NCBI GenBank assembly: GCA_030789695.1
Contig: CM061135.1
Span: forward strand, 111,360,301-111,424,300
Length of the DNA stretch: 64,000 bases
Reading direction: 5' to 3'
From: Scilla litardierei
Taxonomy: Eukaryota; Streptophyta; Magnoliopsida; Asparagales; Asparagaceae
Shown here: positions 53,378 through 64,000 of the stretch, piece by piece
Position numbering within the stretch: position 1 is the first letter of the stretch
Layout of the letters: each line of letters opens with the position of its first letter
The notes under the pieces: model-generated
The model's input: the letters and a program-made list of their open reading frames with translations, nothing else
Told to the model about the DNA's origin: nothing
Databases searched by the model: none
Position numbers and translations under genes: made by a program

Positions 53378-56355
53378 ATGGCATCAACAACGTTCTGTCC
53401 TCCTGAGTATAGTATCCATAAACCACCAATCTTCGACGGCAACTTCTATTCTCAATGGAGAAGAAGAATGGAGATCTTCTTGGAGGCACAAGATCTAAAG
53501 TACACGAGATTTCTTAGAGAACCATATAAGATTCCAATCATGTCGCAAACTCAATGGAATCCGGATTAAGAAGAAGTCTACTTCAGAAACATAAAGGTAA
53601 TACATCTAATTTATATTGGTTAACTGATAAGATGTTAGATCTTGTAGAGGAGGCAGATACCGCACACCAAATCCTCAACATATTGGACGAAAAATTCGGA
53701 TCTGATTCAAATTTGATTCAATCACCCATGGAGAAAATCAAATCTAATGATGAAGAGTTTGGAGAAGAAATATGCATGATGGCTCGTCAAGACGACAAAA
53801 ATGAGGACATGTGGATAAAGGATAGCGAATGCTCTGCACACATGACATGGAACGCCAAACTGCTTAGCTCTTTAAAAATGTACAATGGAGGAACCGTAAC
53901 CTTTGGCGACAATAAGAAAGGTAAAATTATTGTCATTGGTAACATCGGCAATCCTTCGAAGCTATTCATCAAAGATGTCAGCTTGGTAAGTGGGCTAAAG
54001 CATAATTTGTTAAGCATAAGCCAATTATGCGATAAAGGTTTGAAAGTTATTTTTACACTTGATGCTTGCTTAGTTTATTATAAAGATGTGAAAATCATTC
54101 TTGTTAAAGGTAAGCAAATAGAAAATATTTATGTACGTAAATTAAATAATTATGATTCAAATGTTTGCTTGATCGTTTCAACAAATGACCCGTTGCTATG
54201 GCACAGACGTTTTGGTCATATAAACATAAAAAACTTGAGTAAGATATCTAGGAAAGAGTTGGTGCTTGGACTTCCAAAATTGAATTTTAAATTAGATAAA
54301 ATGTGTGACTCATGTCAATTTAGCAAAATGCATAAAAGTACATTTAAGAGTATTGGAGCTCTTAGTTCGAATAGGCCACTTGAACTACTCCATATGTACT
54401 TGTTTAGCCCGACTAGAACTCCATCTCTTTATGACTCTAGATACATATTTGTCATAGTTGATGATTTCACACGATACACATGGGTATTATTCTTAGTTCA
54501 TAAGAATCATGCCTTTCGTGAGTTTAAAACATTTTTAAAAAGAATTAAACGATTATACTCTTTGAAAGTTGTTTCCTGAAGAAGTGATCATGGCGGTGAA
54601 TTTGAAAACGAATATTTCAAAAGATTTTGTGAAAAACGAGGCATCTTTCATACTTTTGCTTTTCCTAGAGCTACCCCTCAAAATGGGATAGTTGAAAGGA
54701 AAAATAGAACACTCCAAAAGTATGCATGAACAGTGTTGTGTAAAAGCATCCTTCCAAAATATTTTTGGGCGGAAGATGTAGCAACCGCATGCTATAGTCA
54801 AAACAAAGTTTTAATAAGAAAACCTTTTGAAAAGACTCCTTATGAATTATTGCTCCAACGAATTTCGAAAGTATCTTATTTCAAAGTTTTTGGTTGTAAA
54901 TGCTAATTCTAAACACCAAAGACAATTGATAAATTTGACTTCAAAGCGGATGAAGGCATATTTATCGGTTACTCTTTGCATAGTAAAGCATATAGAATCT
55001 ACAACAAAAATACCGAAACCATTGTTGAAACTATGCATGTAACATTTGATGAATCTCTCTCCGATAATGCTCGCATAATATTTATGATGATAGTGAACCT
55101 ATTACTAATGTTGCACCTATTTCTGATGTCAACACTTCAAATTCTTTACCGAAATCTTTTTCTGAAGTTACACATCACCCTACACTCAAGTTATTGGTGA
55201 TATTGATGCATGTGTTAAAACTAGATCACAAATAGAACACATGCCACATGTTGCTTTTGTTTCTAACATTGAGCCCAAAAAGGTAGATGAGGCTTTTGCA
55301 GATGTAGCATGGATTGAAGCCATGCAAGAAGAACTTCTACAATTTAAGAGAAATCATGTAAGGGAGTTGGTTCCCAGACCGGAAGATCGTCCAGTTATCG
55401 GCACAAAATGGTCGTACCGAAACAAACTAGATGAAGACGGAAATGTGGTAAGAAATAAAGCAAGGTTAGTAGCACATGGATATTCACAAGAAGAAGGTAT
55501 CAATTTCGATGAAACCTATGCCCCCGTTGCTAGACTAGAATCCATTAGGATGTTACTTGCATTTGCATCATATAAAATTTTTAAATTGTACCAAATGGAT
55601 GTAAAAAGTGCATTCTTAAATGGTTATATAAAGGAGGAAGTCTATGTTGAACAACCTCCTGGCTTTGAACATGATAAGAAAATTGAACATGTGTACAAGC
55701 TAAATAAAGAATTATATAGCCTAAAACAAGCTCCAAGAGCTTGGTATGAAAGATTGAGAAAATTCTTAATCAACTCAGGATATAATGTTGGAAAAATAGA
55801 TAATACCCTATTTGTTAAGAAAATTCAAGATGATATCATCCTTATTTAAATTTATGTAGACGATATTATTTTTGGATCTACTAACGAAGATCTTTTCCCT
55901 GAATTTGCTAAGTTAATGCAGCAAGAATTTGAAATGAGCCATATGGGCGAGCTTACATACTTCCTCAGACTACAAATTAAATAAGCAAAAGAAGGAACCT
56001 TCATTCATCAGACGAAGTACGCCAAAGACCTAATCAAAAGGTTCGGGATGGAGACTACATCAGGGAAGAATATACCGATGGCTACATCAACTTCTTTAGA
56101 CAAAGATGAAACATGTAAAAAGGTTGATCAGAAAATATATCGAGGTATGATCGGTTCTTTACTATACTTAACTGTAAGCCGACCCGATATAATGTTTAGT
56201 GTATGTGCTTGTGCTAGATTTCAATGTGATCCTAAGGAATCACACCTTAAAACAGTAAAATACATATGTAGATATCTTAAAACCACTTCTGACTTTGGAT
56301 TGTTTTATCCCAAAGGTAGCATATTTGATTTAACTTCCTATAGTGACTCAGACTA
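53378..56355 (+). pseudogene. C3 gag-pol pseudogene (copia order)
   Basis: Gag starts MASTTFCPPEYSIHKPPIFD, stops at 53569 (TAA) and loses its middle, including the zinc knuckle. Protease reads WIKDSECSAHMT (about 53812-53847), with Gly of the DSG site changed to Glu. Then come the pre-integrase zinc region (LLWHRRFGHINIKNL, CDSCQFSKMH) and integrase, with stops at 54579 and 54729. The RT has [17 protein letters not shown] and YVDDIIFGS, with stops at 55849 and 55984. The RNase H start YSDSDY meets X2 at 56355. Multiple stops and one frameshift near 54905 make it dead. Confidence 0.88.
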
Positions 56356-58513
56356 TGTAATGGCCTAGTTGCCATGTACGGTAGGGTGTACATGTTTCTG
56401 CTTCAAGATGTGAGTATGCATATATACATGTGTGTATATGTGTTGTGTGAATAGTAAATATGTAGTGTGTATAGTAATTATTTATTGGTTGCTTATATGT
56501 ACGCCTATATGGATGGATGCATGCCTATTTGAATGTGTTATTGGTATAATATAGTTGCTCGAATGAGGATGTCCTGGGTGTATATGTGCTTGATAAAATG
56601 TATTGTAGTGCATACGAAAGTGCATTATTTATTAATGTTGGTTTATATGGTGAAGTTTTGAGTGTTAGTGATGATATGTGTATTAGTAGGGGTAGTATAA
56701 TTCTGCATAGTGAAGATGGCATTGTTGTCATTAGTTGTTGTGTGTATAGCAAAGTGGGTGTGCATGGAAATGACACACTTGCAATTAGGAGTGGTGTATA
56801 CAGTTATGATATTTGATTACTATTGAATGTGCGTGTATGATGGTGTATGTATGTGCGTGCATGGGTGGGTAGGATTGGTGTAGATGGATTAGTGTGAAGC
56901 GGGTTAGGGTAGTGGCATTTTCGTAATATTAGAAAGAGATGTGTGTATAGTAAAAAGGGGTGTGTGTAAGGTAGTGGCATACTTGTAATTAAGTATGGGG
57001 GTATGTTAAGCAACATGACATGTGTGTTAATGGCAAACTTGTAAATAAGGGGGGCTTAATAGAGATATTTCCCCTTTTTCCCTTTTCTTCATGCTTCCAC
57101 ATTCTTCTACTCTTTTCTTTTCCTTTTCTTTTCTTTTCAATTGCCATTCTCTCTCTCTTTTTCCCTTAGGGGCTGAACAAGCCATTCACCAAAAACAACA
57201 ACAACAACAACAAAAGAAAAAGAAAAGGAAAGAAAGAGAGAAAGGAGAGAGGAAGAGGAAGAGGAGGAAGGAGAAGGAGGAGGAGAAAGAGAGGAGGAGC
57301 TCTCTCATCTTGAATTGAGGTAGGAATCCAATTTTCCCTAGTATGCTATTTGGTTGGCATTTGTAGAATTGGTTCATGTTTAATTTTGAGCTTAATACAT
57401 GATTAATTTTTATGGATCACTTTGTTCTTGATGCTGAAAGTTTTATCCTGAAAAGCTGAAACTTTGACTAAGTTCTGGGCTTAATTGGCTATTAGGAATG
57501 CTTTGGAAATTTTATATGTTGTGTATTTCATAGTTATGAACAAATTTTATGTTCATAACTTTTTCCAATTCAAACTGAAAGTAAGGTTAAAAATTCAATA
57601 TTTACAGTATGTCTGAATTCCCTGCAGATTGGTTATAGTTTAGAAAAACGAAGTTTATTACCTGCACACTCTATGGAATTTGCTGTTCTTGGTCTTGTTG
57701 GAAAGTTAACTAGTTTATCTACAAATTCATCACAGCATATATTTCGAATTTCTGGTTGCAACATATCCAAAATTAGCTTCTAATACTGGCTCTGAAATCT
57801 GTCTGGAAAATAGATTTGACAGACTTCACCAAATAATTCACCATAAATCACTTACTTAATATATTTGCCTGAAATTTTATCTGTGAATCCAAAACTATCA
57901 TATCTACAACTTTCATTTACATTGCATGTTTATGTTCCATACAACAAGATGGAGTAAACTGCCATACAACCTGACTGTTGTACAATTTCAAGCAAGCTGA
58001 ATTATTGAATGTTGATCTTACTTCTTATTTGTGGTTATTTTCCATGGCTATGTTGGGGGTTTGATGTTGTTTGGTTGGTATATGTAAGATGAGAAGGTGG
58101 AAGTGAAGTATTTGTCTTTCTTTCATGAATCATGGATCATAACCTTTATGTTATGTAACATGCTTTGGGACATGGATGCTTATACATGGTGGGAAGGATG
58201 TGGTGGACATGGCATGCATTTATGTTGGGTGGTAATGTGGTATGGTTTGTGGTGATATGGTGGGCATGTCACGATGTGCATGACACCTTGATATGATGTT
58301 GGTAATGAGATGTTGGAAATGTGAATTATCTTTTACATGAAGGCATGCCATGAGGACCCATGAACCAAGCATGTATAAGGCCATTGACCCATTGCCATGG
58401 CTCACCTCTTTGTACCAAATGTTTCTATTAACACCTTATCTCATGAATTGTATATATTTTTAATTGTTGTAGTCAATGTTCTATTGCAGTTATTGTAATG
58501 CCCTGATAGCTAC
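56356..58513 (+). mobile_element. X2: diverged gypsy-type LTR related to solo LTR X
   Basis: 57470-57920 matches the reverse complement of about 6360-6830 in X (for example CACCAAATAATTCACCATAA). X2 therefore lies in sense orientation on the plus strand. It starts TGTAATGGCC at 56356, inside C3 RNase H. The 3' end typical of X (GGGGCGTGACA) is missing; the sequence stops matching near 58440. Contains a CAA repeat and GA-rich run (57194-57298) and no supported gene. Confidence 0.6.
57194..57298. repeat. CAA microsatellite and GA-rich tract
   Basis: (AAC/CAA) repeats at 57194-57213, then an almost pure A/G tract to 57298. Frames across it (poly-Gln, Lys/Glu-rich, or Phe-rich on the other strand) are artefacts. 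Confidence 0.85.
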
Positions 58514-58719
58514 TGCATAAGTACTAGAGGGGGGGTGAATAGTACTGTAAAATAATGAAGAGTATAATTCCTAATTATCGTGCAAACTCAACCAACAATG
58601 CGGAAATGAAAATAGACAACAATAAAAGACAAGCGCAAACAAGCGATGTAACTGGTTTGGATCCACCCAAGTCTCCCGGACTTTTTACCGGTGATCCTAC
58701 GTCCCAAACACCCGGATCC
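58514..58719 (-). repeat. C5: end fragment of a minus-strand copia LTR
   Basis: Starts TGCATAAGTACTAGAGGGGG on the plus strand. Its complement ends CACCCCCCCTCTAGTAC..., the same form as the D1 and D2 LTR 3' ends. Cut at 58719 by K. Confidence 0.5.
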
Positions 58720-59598
58720 TGTCACGCCCCACTTCCCAAAATGGACGGAGGCGAAGCGTGACAAGGCCCGCTTAGGCCAGAGCTGAGAAGCTCGGACCCA
58801 ATAAGCGTCTGTAGAGGTACCATTTTAAAAAGTTTAGGTTCTTGCATTAATAAGGTTCGAAACAACAGAAAGTACAGGAAGGAAATTTGCATTCATCAAA
58901 TCAGAGGCATAATATCCAACGAGTACAAAGTCTAACAAGAAGCCTAAACATGGCAGCAAAAGATTTAAAAGCAAACCTAAAAGTAGTAACCTCTGAAGTG
59001 TCGACTAAAAAGGCCTCAAGGTCTGGTCCTCGTCTGGCACGTACTCTGGGTTGACGTCCTCGGCTCCCTGTACCCCAGTGAGTCTGCCTCATCCACGATC
59101 TCTGGCTGAACACCTGACGTATATCACCCAAGAGAAAGGAACTGTAAGTCAGGAAAAGTCTACAAGAAGGGTTAGACTTTACTGCAAGTGCACCGAACTT
59201 TAAACAACGGTTTACTGGTTGATTAGCATGCTGAGGTTCTACTTCACAACAGTTTACTGGTTGATTAGCATGCTGTGGTTATAACTGAGTAACATAACAG
59301 GAAGTAACATAGCAGGAGAGTAAAACGGGACAAGTAGTAGTCGTAGCGTGTGCTACCAACTACGAGACTAACCTACAGGTGTCAAGACAAGTCGGGACGT
59401 GACAGAGACATGACAAGACAAGACAAGTGAGACACGAAAGGGATCACGCCTTACGGTTCGAGGGGGATCAGACCCTCTTGCCATGAGCACGCTCAACCCA
59501 ACCCCAAACCCCAAGGAAGACAAGACAAGATATCTGTACAAGGGATCACTCGCTCTAGCTTGGCGAGTGCCCTATTGCCCGCATGCTGTGTATCACGG

Positions 59599-59768
59599 GG
59601 ATCACTCTCGCATGGAGAGCATCCGAAACGCCCGCAGGATTTTTGTGTAACAGGGATCACTTCCGCTAGGGAAAGCATCCGAAACGCCCGCAGGCTTTTT
59701 GTATAACAGTCACGTGGATCACTCTCGCATGGAGAGCATCCGAAACGCCCGTAGGCTTTTTGTGTAAC
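59599..59768. repeat. Three tandem 54-62 bp repeats in the K LTR
   Basis: Units starting GGATCACT at about 59599, 59654 and 59716, each with GAGCATCCGAAACGCCCG (the second has AAGCATCCG) and then a TTTTTGTRTAACA tail. A partial unit precedes at 59543. Confidence 0.85.
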
Positions 59769-61631
59769 AAGGACATGACATGACAAGTGTAAGGAATTGT
59801 TATTCTAGGGTGTCCACACGCACGCACACACAAGATAGCCCTACGGTGTCAAAAGTTGTTGTTTGTCGAGCTTAGACTTCGTCGTCAAGTCTAAGTCATC
59901 AGGGGCGTTCCGGACGTTATCATTTCACGTCCGATTCTATACATTCACAGTCTAACAGTTCTAGCAAACTAATACCAAAGCACAGTCAAAAACGCAAGTG
60001 GGTACACTTGCCTGCGATGGCGAGTGTGTCGTCCGTCCGGGGCGTCTCGTCCATGCGTCTCGTCCGCGGTAGTCCGTCTGAAATAGTGCCACGGCGACGA
60101 TGTCAGGTCGCGTTTTCAATAATCCTATTTAGGTTTTGTTTCTAGGTTGTCAGGACTACCCTAATCAGTCAAAAGTCACGTTTTCATGTTCTGTTTGGTC
60201 TAGATCGACTTCTACCCTATGTGCACAGTAATAATTGTCCGATTGTCGATCTTTCCTAGGGTAGGCAGCGTTTTACTGGTGCGGAAAAGTAAATTTAATT
60301 CAAGTTGTCGATTTTTTTAGTTTAGGGTTCAGTCAGCTATTGTGGGGGTTTCTACGAGTTTGGGGGACTAACCTGGTGAGAGGAACACGCATTTAATCTG
60401 GCGTCGGGTCTGAAAACGGTGGCGGTGTTCGTGTCCCCGACTGCGGGTAGCGCAGTGAAGGTCGTCTTGGAATCGCCTCAGGATTGTGACAGCTGCAGGT
60501 AGCGCAGCCAAGATGTCACGGCTACAGTTACAGTACCAAGATTGCTTCGGTCGTGGGTCCCGGTAACGAAACGTCTATGTCCACGGTAACAGGGACAAGT
60601 CACGACATCAGGAGGCCACAGAATCTGCGGCATCAGATTCTCATATTAAGTCAAAAACTTAAACTTAATCAAACACTATTAAACTAATTTGTATAGCCAT
60701 TTATATACACTTATAACTAAATATATAATATTTTCTTTTATATATAGATATATCAACTCAAACAGCGTAATGTGTGTACAATTACTAAACATAGGATAAT
60801 AATTCAACCCAGGGATTTCTCAACATTATCCATCTCGATACAGTAATTTAATAATTAAGACACCAATTCAATAACTATACTGCAATATTAGTGTCAGGCT
60901 TAGACTTACTAGCGACAAGGACATACGTCCTTTCTTCCTCCATTCGTTAGGTGTAGGGGAGCTGAAGGTCAATGTGCATCGAGTGGATTCGGCGTTGGGA
61001 GGCAGAGCAGCAAGCGTTGCGGCGGATCCGACGGTCAGCGGGTAAGAGCAGTGCGCAGGGTTTCAGGCAGGCAGGCGGAAAGCAGTAGCTGCAGGGCGAT
61101 CGGGCACGGGCAGTCGGCGGCAACGAATAGGGGCAACGGTGACAGATCGGCTCTCGGGGTGGATCTGGTAGGTGACGCGGCGGCGCGGGTCGTGGATGTT
61201 GCCGGAGAAGAGATGGGTAGTGGTAGTAGGGATCTGTCGGAGGATCGAGGGGAGGTACCGTGGGGAAATGGCATTGGTGGTTGCAGGGGGCTGCGGTGGC
61301 ATCGGGAGTCACCGGCAGGAGACTGGGAAGGCGGGGATAGGCCGCGGGGTCGTGAGGGGGCCGTGGAGCGAGGGATCTCGCGGGGGGAGGCGCTCGGGGG
61401 TTGGGGACGCCGGAGCTGCGTCGTGCGGAGGCGGCGGCCTCGGATCGCGGCTGAGGGCAGCGATCTCGCCGTGGCGGAGCACAGTAGCAGCGGGCGGCGG
61501 AGCTTGTGCTGGGTCGCGGCGGATCGATGCAGCGGCGAGCTGCGGATGAGGGTGCGGCGGCGTAAAGGGAATGAGGGAGGCGGCGCTCGGGCTCGTCGGT
61601 CGTGGGTGCTGTGAATGAGAGGGGAGGGGGG

Positions 61632-61633
<2 letters not shown>

Positions 61634-61691
<58 letters not shown>
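61634..61691. repeat. (GA)n microsatellite
   Basis: About 29 perfect GA units within the K LTR. It yields Ser-Leu repeats in minus-strand frames, which are not genes. Confidence 0.97.
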
Positions 61692-61693
<2 letters not shown>

Positions 61694-62546
61694 AGGGGTC
61701 TTTGTTTTAGGAGCCGGCTGAGAACGACGAGGCGGTGTCCTTCGGTGGTCGGGGAAGAGAGGGACGACCGGCGTTGGGGTTTCGAACGAAGAAGGCGATA
61801 GAGAGGGTGGGGGATTTTGCTCAGGCTTCCTTTGTTTGTGGCGGCGGCTGAGGGGATGTTAACCCTAGCTGAAAAATGCACGGGAGGGGAAAAATTTGTG
61901 ACGGCTGCAAACAGTAAGGCCTAGGTCACGTAAATCGAAATAATAGGAGTTAGGGTTAACTTATAAAAGAGTTAATTAGCTATAGAGCTATATGGTTTTT
62001 GTTATTTGGGTGGGAGAGATAGAGATAGGGCGTGTACAATTTGGGGAAAGTCTAGGAGACAATAGAGGGGACAGATTAGGAAAGATTTAAAACGATTTAG
62101 AAGAGAGATTTAGCCAGATTTGGCTAACAAATTTCGAAATTTGAATCTGATTGGGGTAAAATCGACGGTTGGGGTTATTCCGGGTGATATCTCCCAATCT
62201 GGGCGTCAGAAAAATAATCCGAAAATACCGGGACGATCGTGGAGACGAGACGCACAGATCTACGGAGCCTGATCGTGTGTAACACTTACCAAAAATTTAC
62301 GTAAAATTGGAAACGGCGTTTTGAGTCAAATGACTAAAACGCCCCTATCATTCAAAGTCGTTTTGCGAGAAAACGAGCCATGAGACGACATTCCCAAAAT
62401 TTACAATAAAAATCCAACACCCCAAAACGATCGCAATGTCACACCACATCGCTAATTTCGGAGTCGAGAAATAGTCAAATAAAATATGTGCACGATAAAA
62501 CACGTGCGCGCAGAAAATTACAAACGGTCGGAAAGCGGCCGTTACA

Positions 62547-64000
62547 TTCTACCCACCTTAGAAATGATTCCGCCCTCGGAATCACTCATACTAATACTAA
62601 TTATAAAATCTATAAATACCTAAGCCTATAACTCACATCCTCCACACAATGGTCTCTAATCCTATAATTTCACCATCGTTCCTCAAATATTCCATTATAA
62701 TCCTTCTTTTCTCAAGACAATGCTACGACTAAACTCACCTCCTAATACTTAGCTATAGACCCATCACTACTGTTAAACTTCTAACCCAAGTTCTCATAAG
62801 AGAATAATCACCTTCTCTTACCCTACCATTCTACTAAACATCATCGCTCCATAACATCTTTAAATTTTCTCAATCTCTTCCCAATATTAATCAGTCGCTA
62901 AAATGATGATCTAGTCGATCACCAATCCAAGACGAAAACTTTGTTTATCTTATAATACCTTCACAAATCAACAATCGTCGTGTCCCCAACACGTTCCTTG
63001 TCATATCTTCCCATAAATTCATCCGCCAAATAATTTGGACTATCAAGATCACATCTCATCCTACTCACTATAACTAATCCCAACCAATATTAAGTCCGAC
63101 TACTTAACCATCCATTTTTCATCAACACGTCGTGTCACTCGCAATGCCTTCTCATGTCAACTCAACAATCAAGTCTCGATGTTAATAAAAGTTCTATTCA
63201 ATCTCATGATCACCCTAACTCCTACCATATTCTGCAGTTACTCCTATCTACCACCCGTCTAAGCCTAAAGTCTGATAAGTTATCATCTCCTCGCATATAA
63301 TTTCATCCGGCCAGAATTTCCCATTGAGTCCGTCTCACATTGGTATCATAAATAAGTCTTGGACAGTCCATTCTTTTCATCCGAAAGAAATCTATTCCAT
63401 TATCCTATTGTTCCAGAATTGGTTAATCATAGATACAACAAATCTCATCTCTCCCTAAGCCTACCCGCAAACAAAATCCTACAACAATAATAGCTAGTCC
63501 CAAAACTATAACAACCATAACATAACATTTCTAAATGGAGAGAGCGAGAAGAGAAATGGAAACTTAAAACCAGTGACAAATTTTTAAAACATTTGGAAAA
63601 ACGTGTGGAGTCGTAGTAATGGACGATGAAGGATAATTGATTTGTGATCTTGTGAGCTAATTTCAAAAACTTTAAAGGTTTGGTTTAAAAAAACAAAACA
63701 AAATTTTGATACAATCACACGCAGTCAAAGATAAGCTATTCTATAATTGCGAAAAAACTACGTCTAAGGAAATTGCCTGCTATGACCCTATTCATATACG
63801 TATGAATACCGTCATCCAGACAACTTCAAGCATATCATGGTTAACACTGAGTACACATTCAAGACACAAAAAGGCAATTATCAGGATCTTAAAGATGACA
63901 CACTCATACAGGTCTACACACTCTACCTATACTCATGCATCATGACAACAACACCTACCAAGGCCTACTCCTAAACCGGAGATAACATAGACAACTACAA
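62547..64000 (-). other. K interior, 3' end, no gene seen
   Basis: The minus strand carries the polypurine tract next to the LTR (62547-62559), then 1.4 kb of AT-rich sequence. The longest frames are 60-80 codons and unrecognised. In a Del/Tekay element pol would lie further right, outside the window. Confidence 0.45.

Larger units (their letters stand above)
40662..56355 (+). mobile_element. C3: copia-type element, gag-pol decayed, interrupted by G2
   Basis: The 5' LTR is in two pieces (40662-41672 and 52617-53350) split by G2. It is followed by an initiator tRNA-Met primer site and a degenerate gag-pol reading protease, integrase, RT and RNase H in copia order. The element is cut in RNase H at 56355, where X2 begins. 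No 3' LTR in the window. It is the only copia element here with pol sequence. Confidence 0.88.
58720..62546 (-). repeat. K 3' LTR (3.8 kb)
   Basis: TG...CA ends as above. Contains a 36-bp direct duplication (59202-59237 and 59247-59281, CTGGTTGATTAGCATGCTG), three tandem units at 59599-59768 and a GA microsatellite at 61634-61691. GC-rich frames at 60950-61880 are chance frames over the GC-rich part of the LTR. Confidence 0.65.
58720..64000 (-). mobile_element. K: Del/Tekay-like Ty3/gypsy element, 3' LTR and part of interior
   Basis: On the minus strand a purine tract AAGGTGGGTAGAA is followed by an LTR starting TGTAACGGCC (62546) and ending GTGGGGCGTGACA (58720), 3827 bp. The interior (62547-64000) continues off the right edge. 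The tract GGTGGGTAGAATGTAAC is the usual 3' junction form of Del/Tekay elements (family knowledge). It shares the GGGGCGTGACA end with solo LTR X. Confidence 0.7.

Noticed and set aside
61309..61881. 190-codon minus-strand frame and overlapping GC-rich frames near 60950-61880
   Set aside because: The frame runs through a GA microsatellite (Ser-Leu repeat) and GC-rich LTR sequence, with overlapping frames on both strands and no family resemblance.

Overview
This is a transposable-element-dense stretch of a large plant nuclear genome, almost certainly a flowering plant. The evidence is plant-type Ty1/copia and Ty3/gypsy (Athila-like and Del/Tekay-like) LTR retrotransposons, primer sites matching initiator-tRNA-Met and tRNA-Asp, a Helitron-like pair, and one captured fragment of a dynamin-related GTPase. 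I see no intact host gene, tRNA or rRNA. The species cannot be named from what is visible. Names G1, D1, D2, X, B, C1-C5, G2, X2 and K are local labels. Percentages are avoided because no alignment was run.

Left part (1-26009): an old minus-strand Athila-like element (G1) supplies the background. Its 3' LTR begins at the left edge, followed by about 1.6 kb of noncoding sequence. Its post-pol ORF is broken into pieces. A plus-strand copia-type element carrying only gag (D1, 2739-12695) sits in that ORF. D1 was itself hit by a complete solo gypsy-type LTR (X, 4802-7769, TSD CCACC). A second, younger, minus-strand gag-only copia element (D2, 17344-25144, TSD TCACC) sits nearer the ORF start and keeps an intact 625-codon gag. 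After D2 landed, about 3.7 kb spanning the D1 LTR end, the G1 fragment and one D2 LTR was tandemly duplicated. The junction holds a 34-bp filler copied from inside D2 gag. Next to the G1 ORF start are a TATA box and a cluster of short palindromes that look like a promoter.

Middle (26010-41672): a third gag-only copia element (B) with 2.5-kb LTRs. Its 3' LTR is cut by copia element C1 (gag only, frameshifted). C1 abuts the LTR C2, then the 3' end of a minus copia (C4). Two head-to-tail Helitron-like units follow, the second with a dynamin P-loop fragment. After them comes the 5' LTR of copia C3.

Right part: a complete Athila-like element (G2, 41673-52616, TSD TAAAC) interrupts the C3 5' LTR. 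G2 has near-identical LTRs, a tRNA-Asp primer site, a long pol ORF (RT, RNase H, integrase) and a separate downstream ORF, but no recognisable gag. The C3 LTR, primer site and decayed gag-pol resume at 52617-56355. The window closes with a diverged X-like LTR (X2), a copia LTR end (C5), and a 3.8-kb Del/Tekay-like LTR (K) whose element runs off the right edge.

The main theme of the hunt: in nearly every family here the promoter region carries several copies of a short, element-specific near-palindrome just upstream of a TATA box. In G2 the same palindromes plus TATA box recur inside the element, at the same spacing, ahead of the post-pol ORF. G1 repeats the layout with a different motif. No element here has both gag and an uninterrupted pol.
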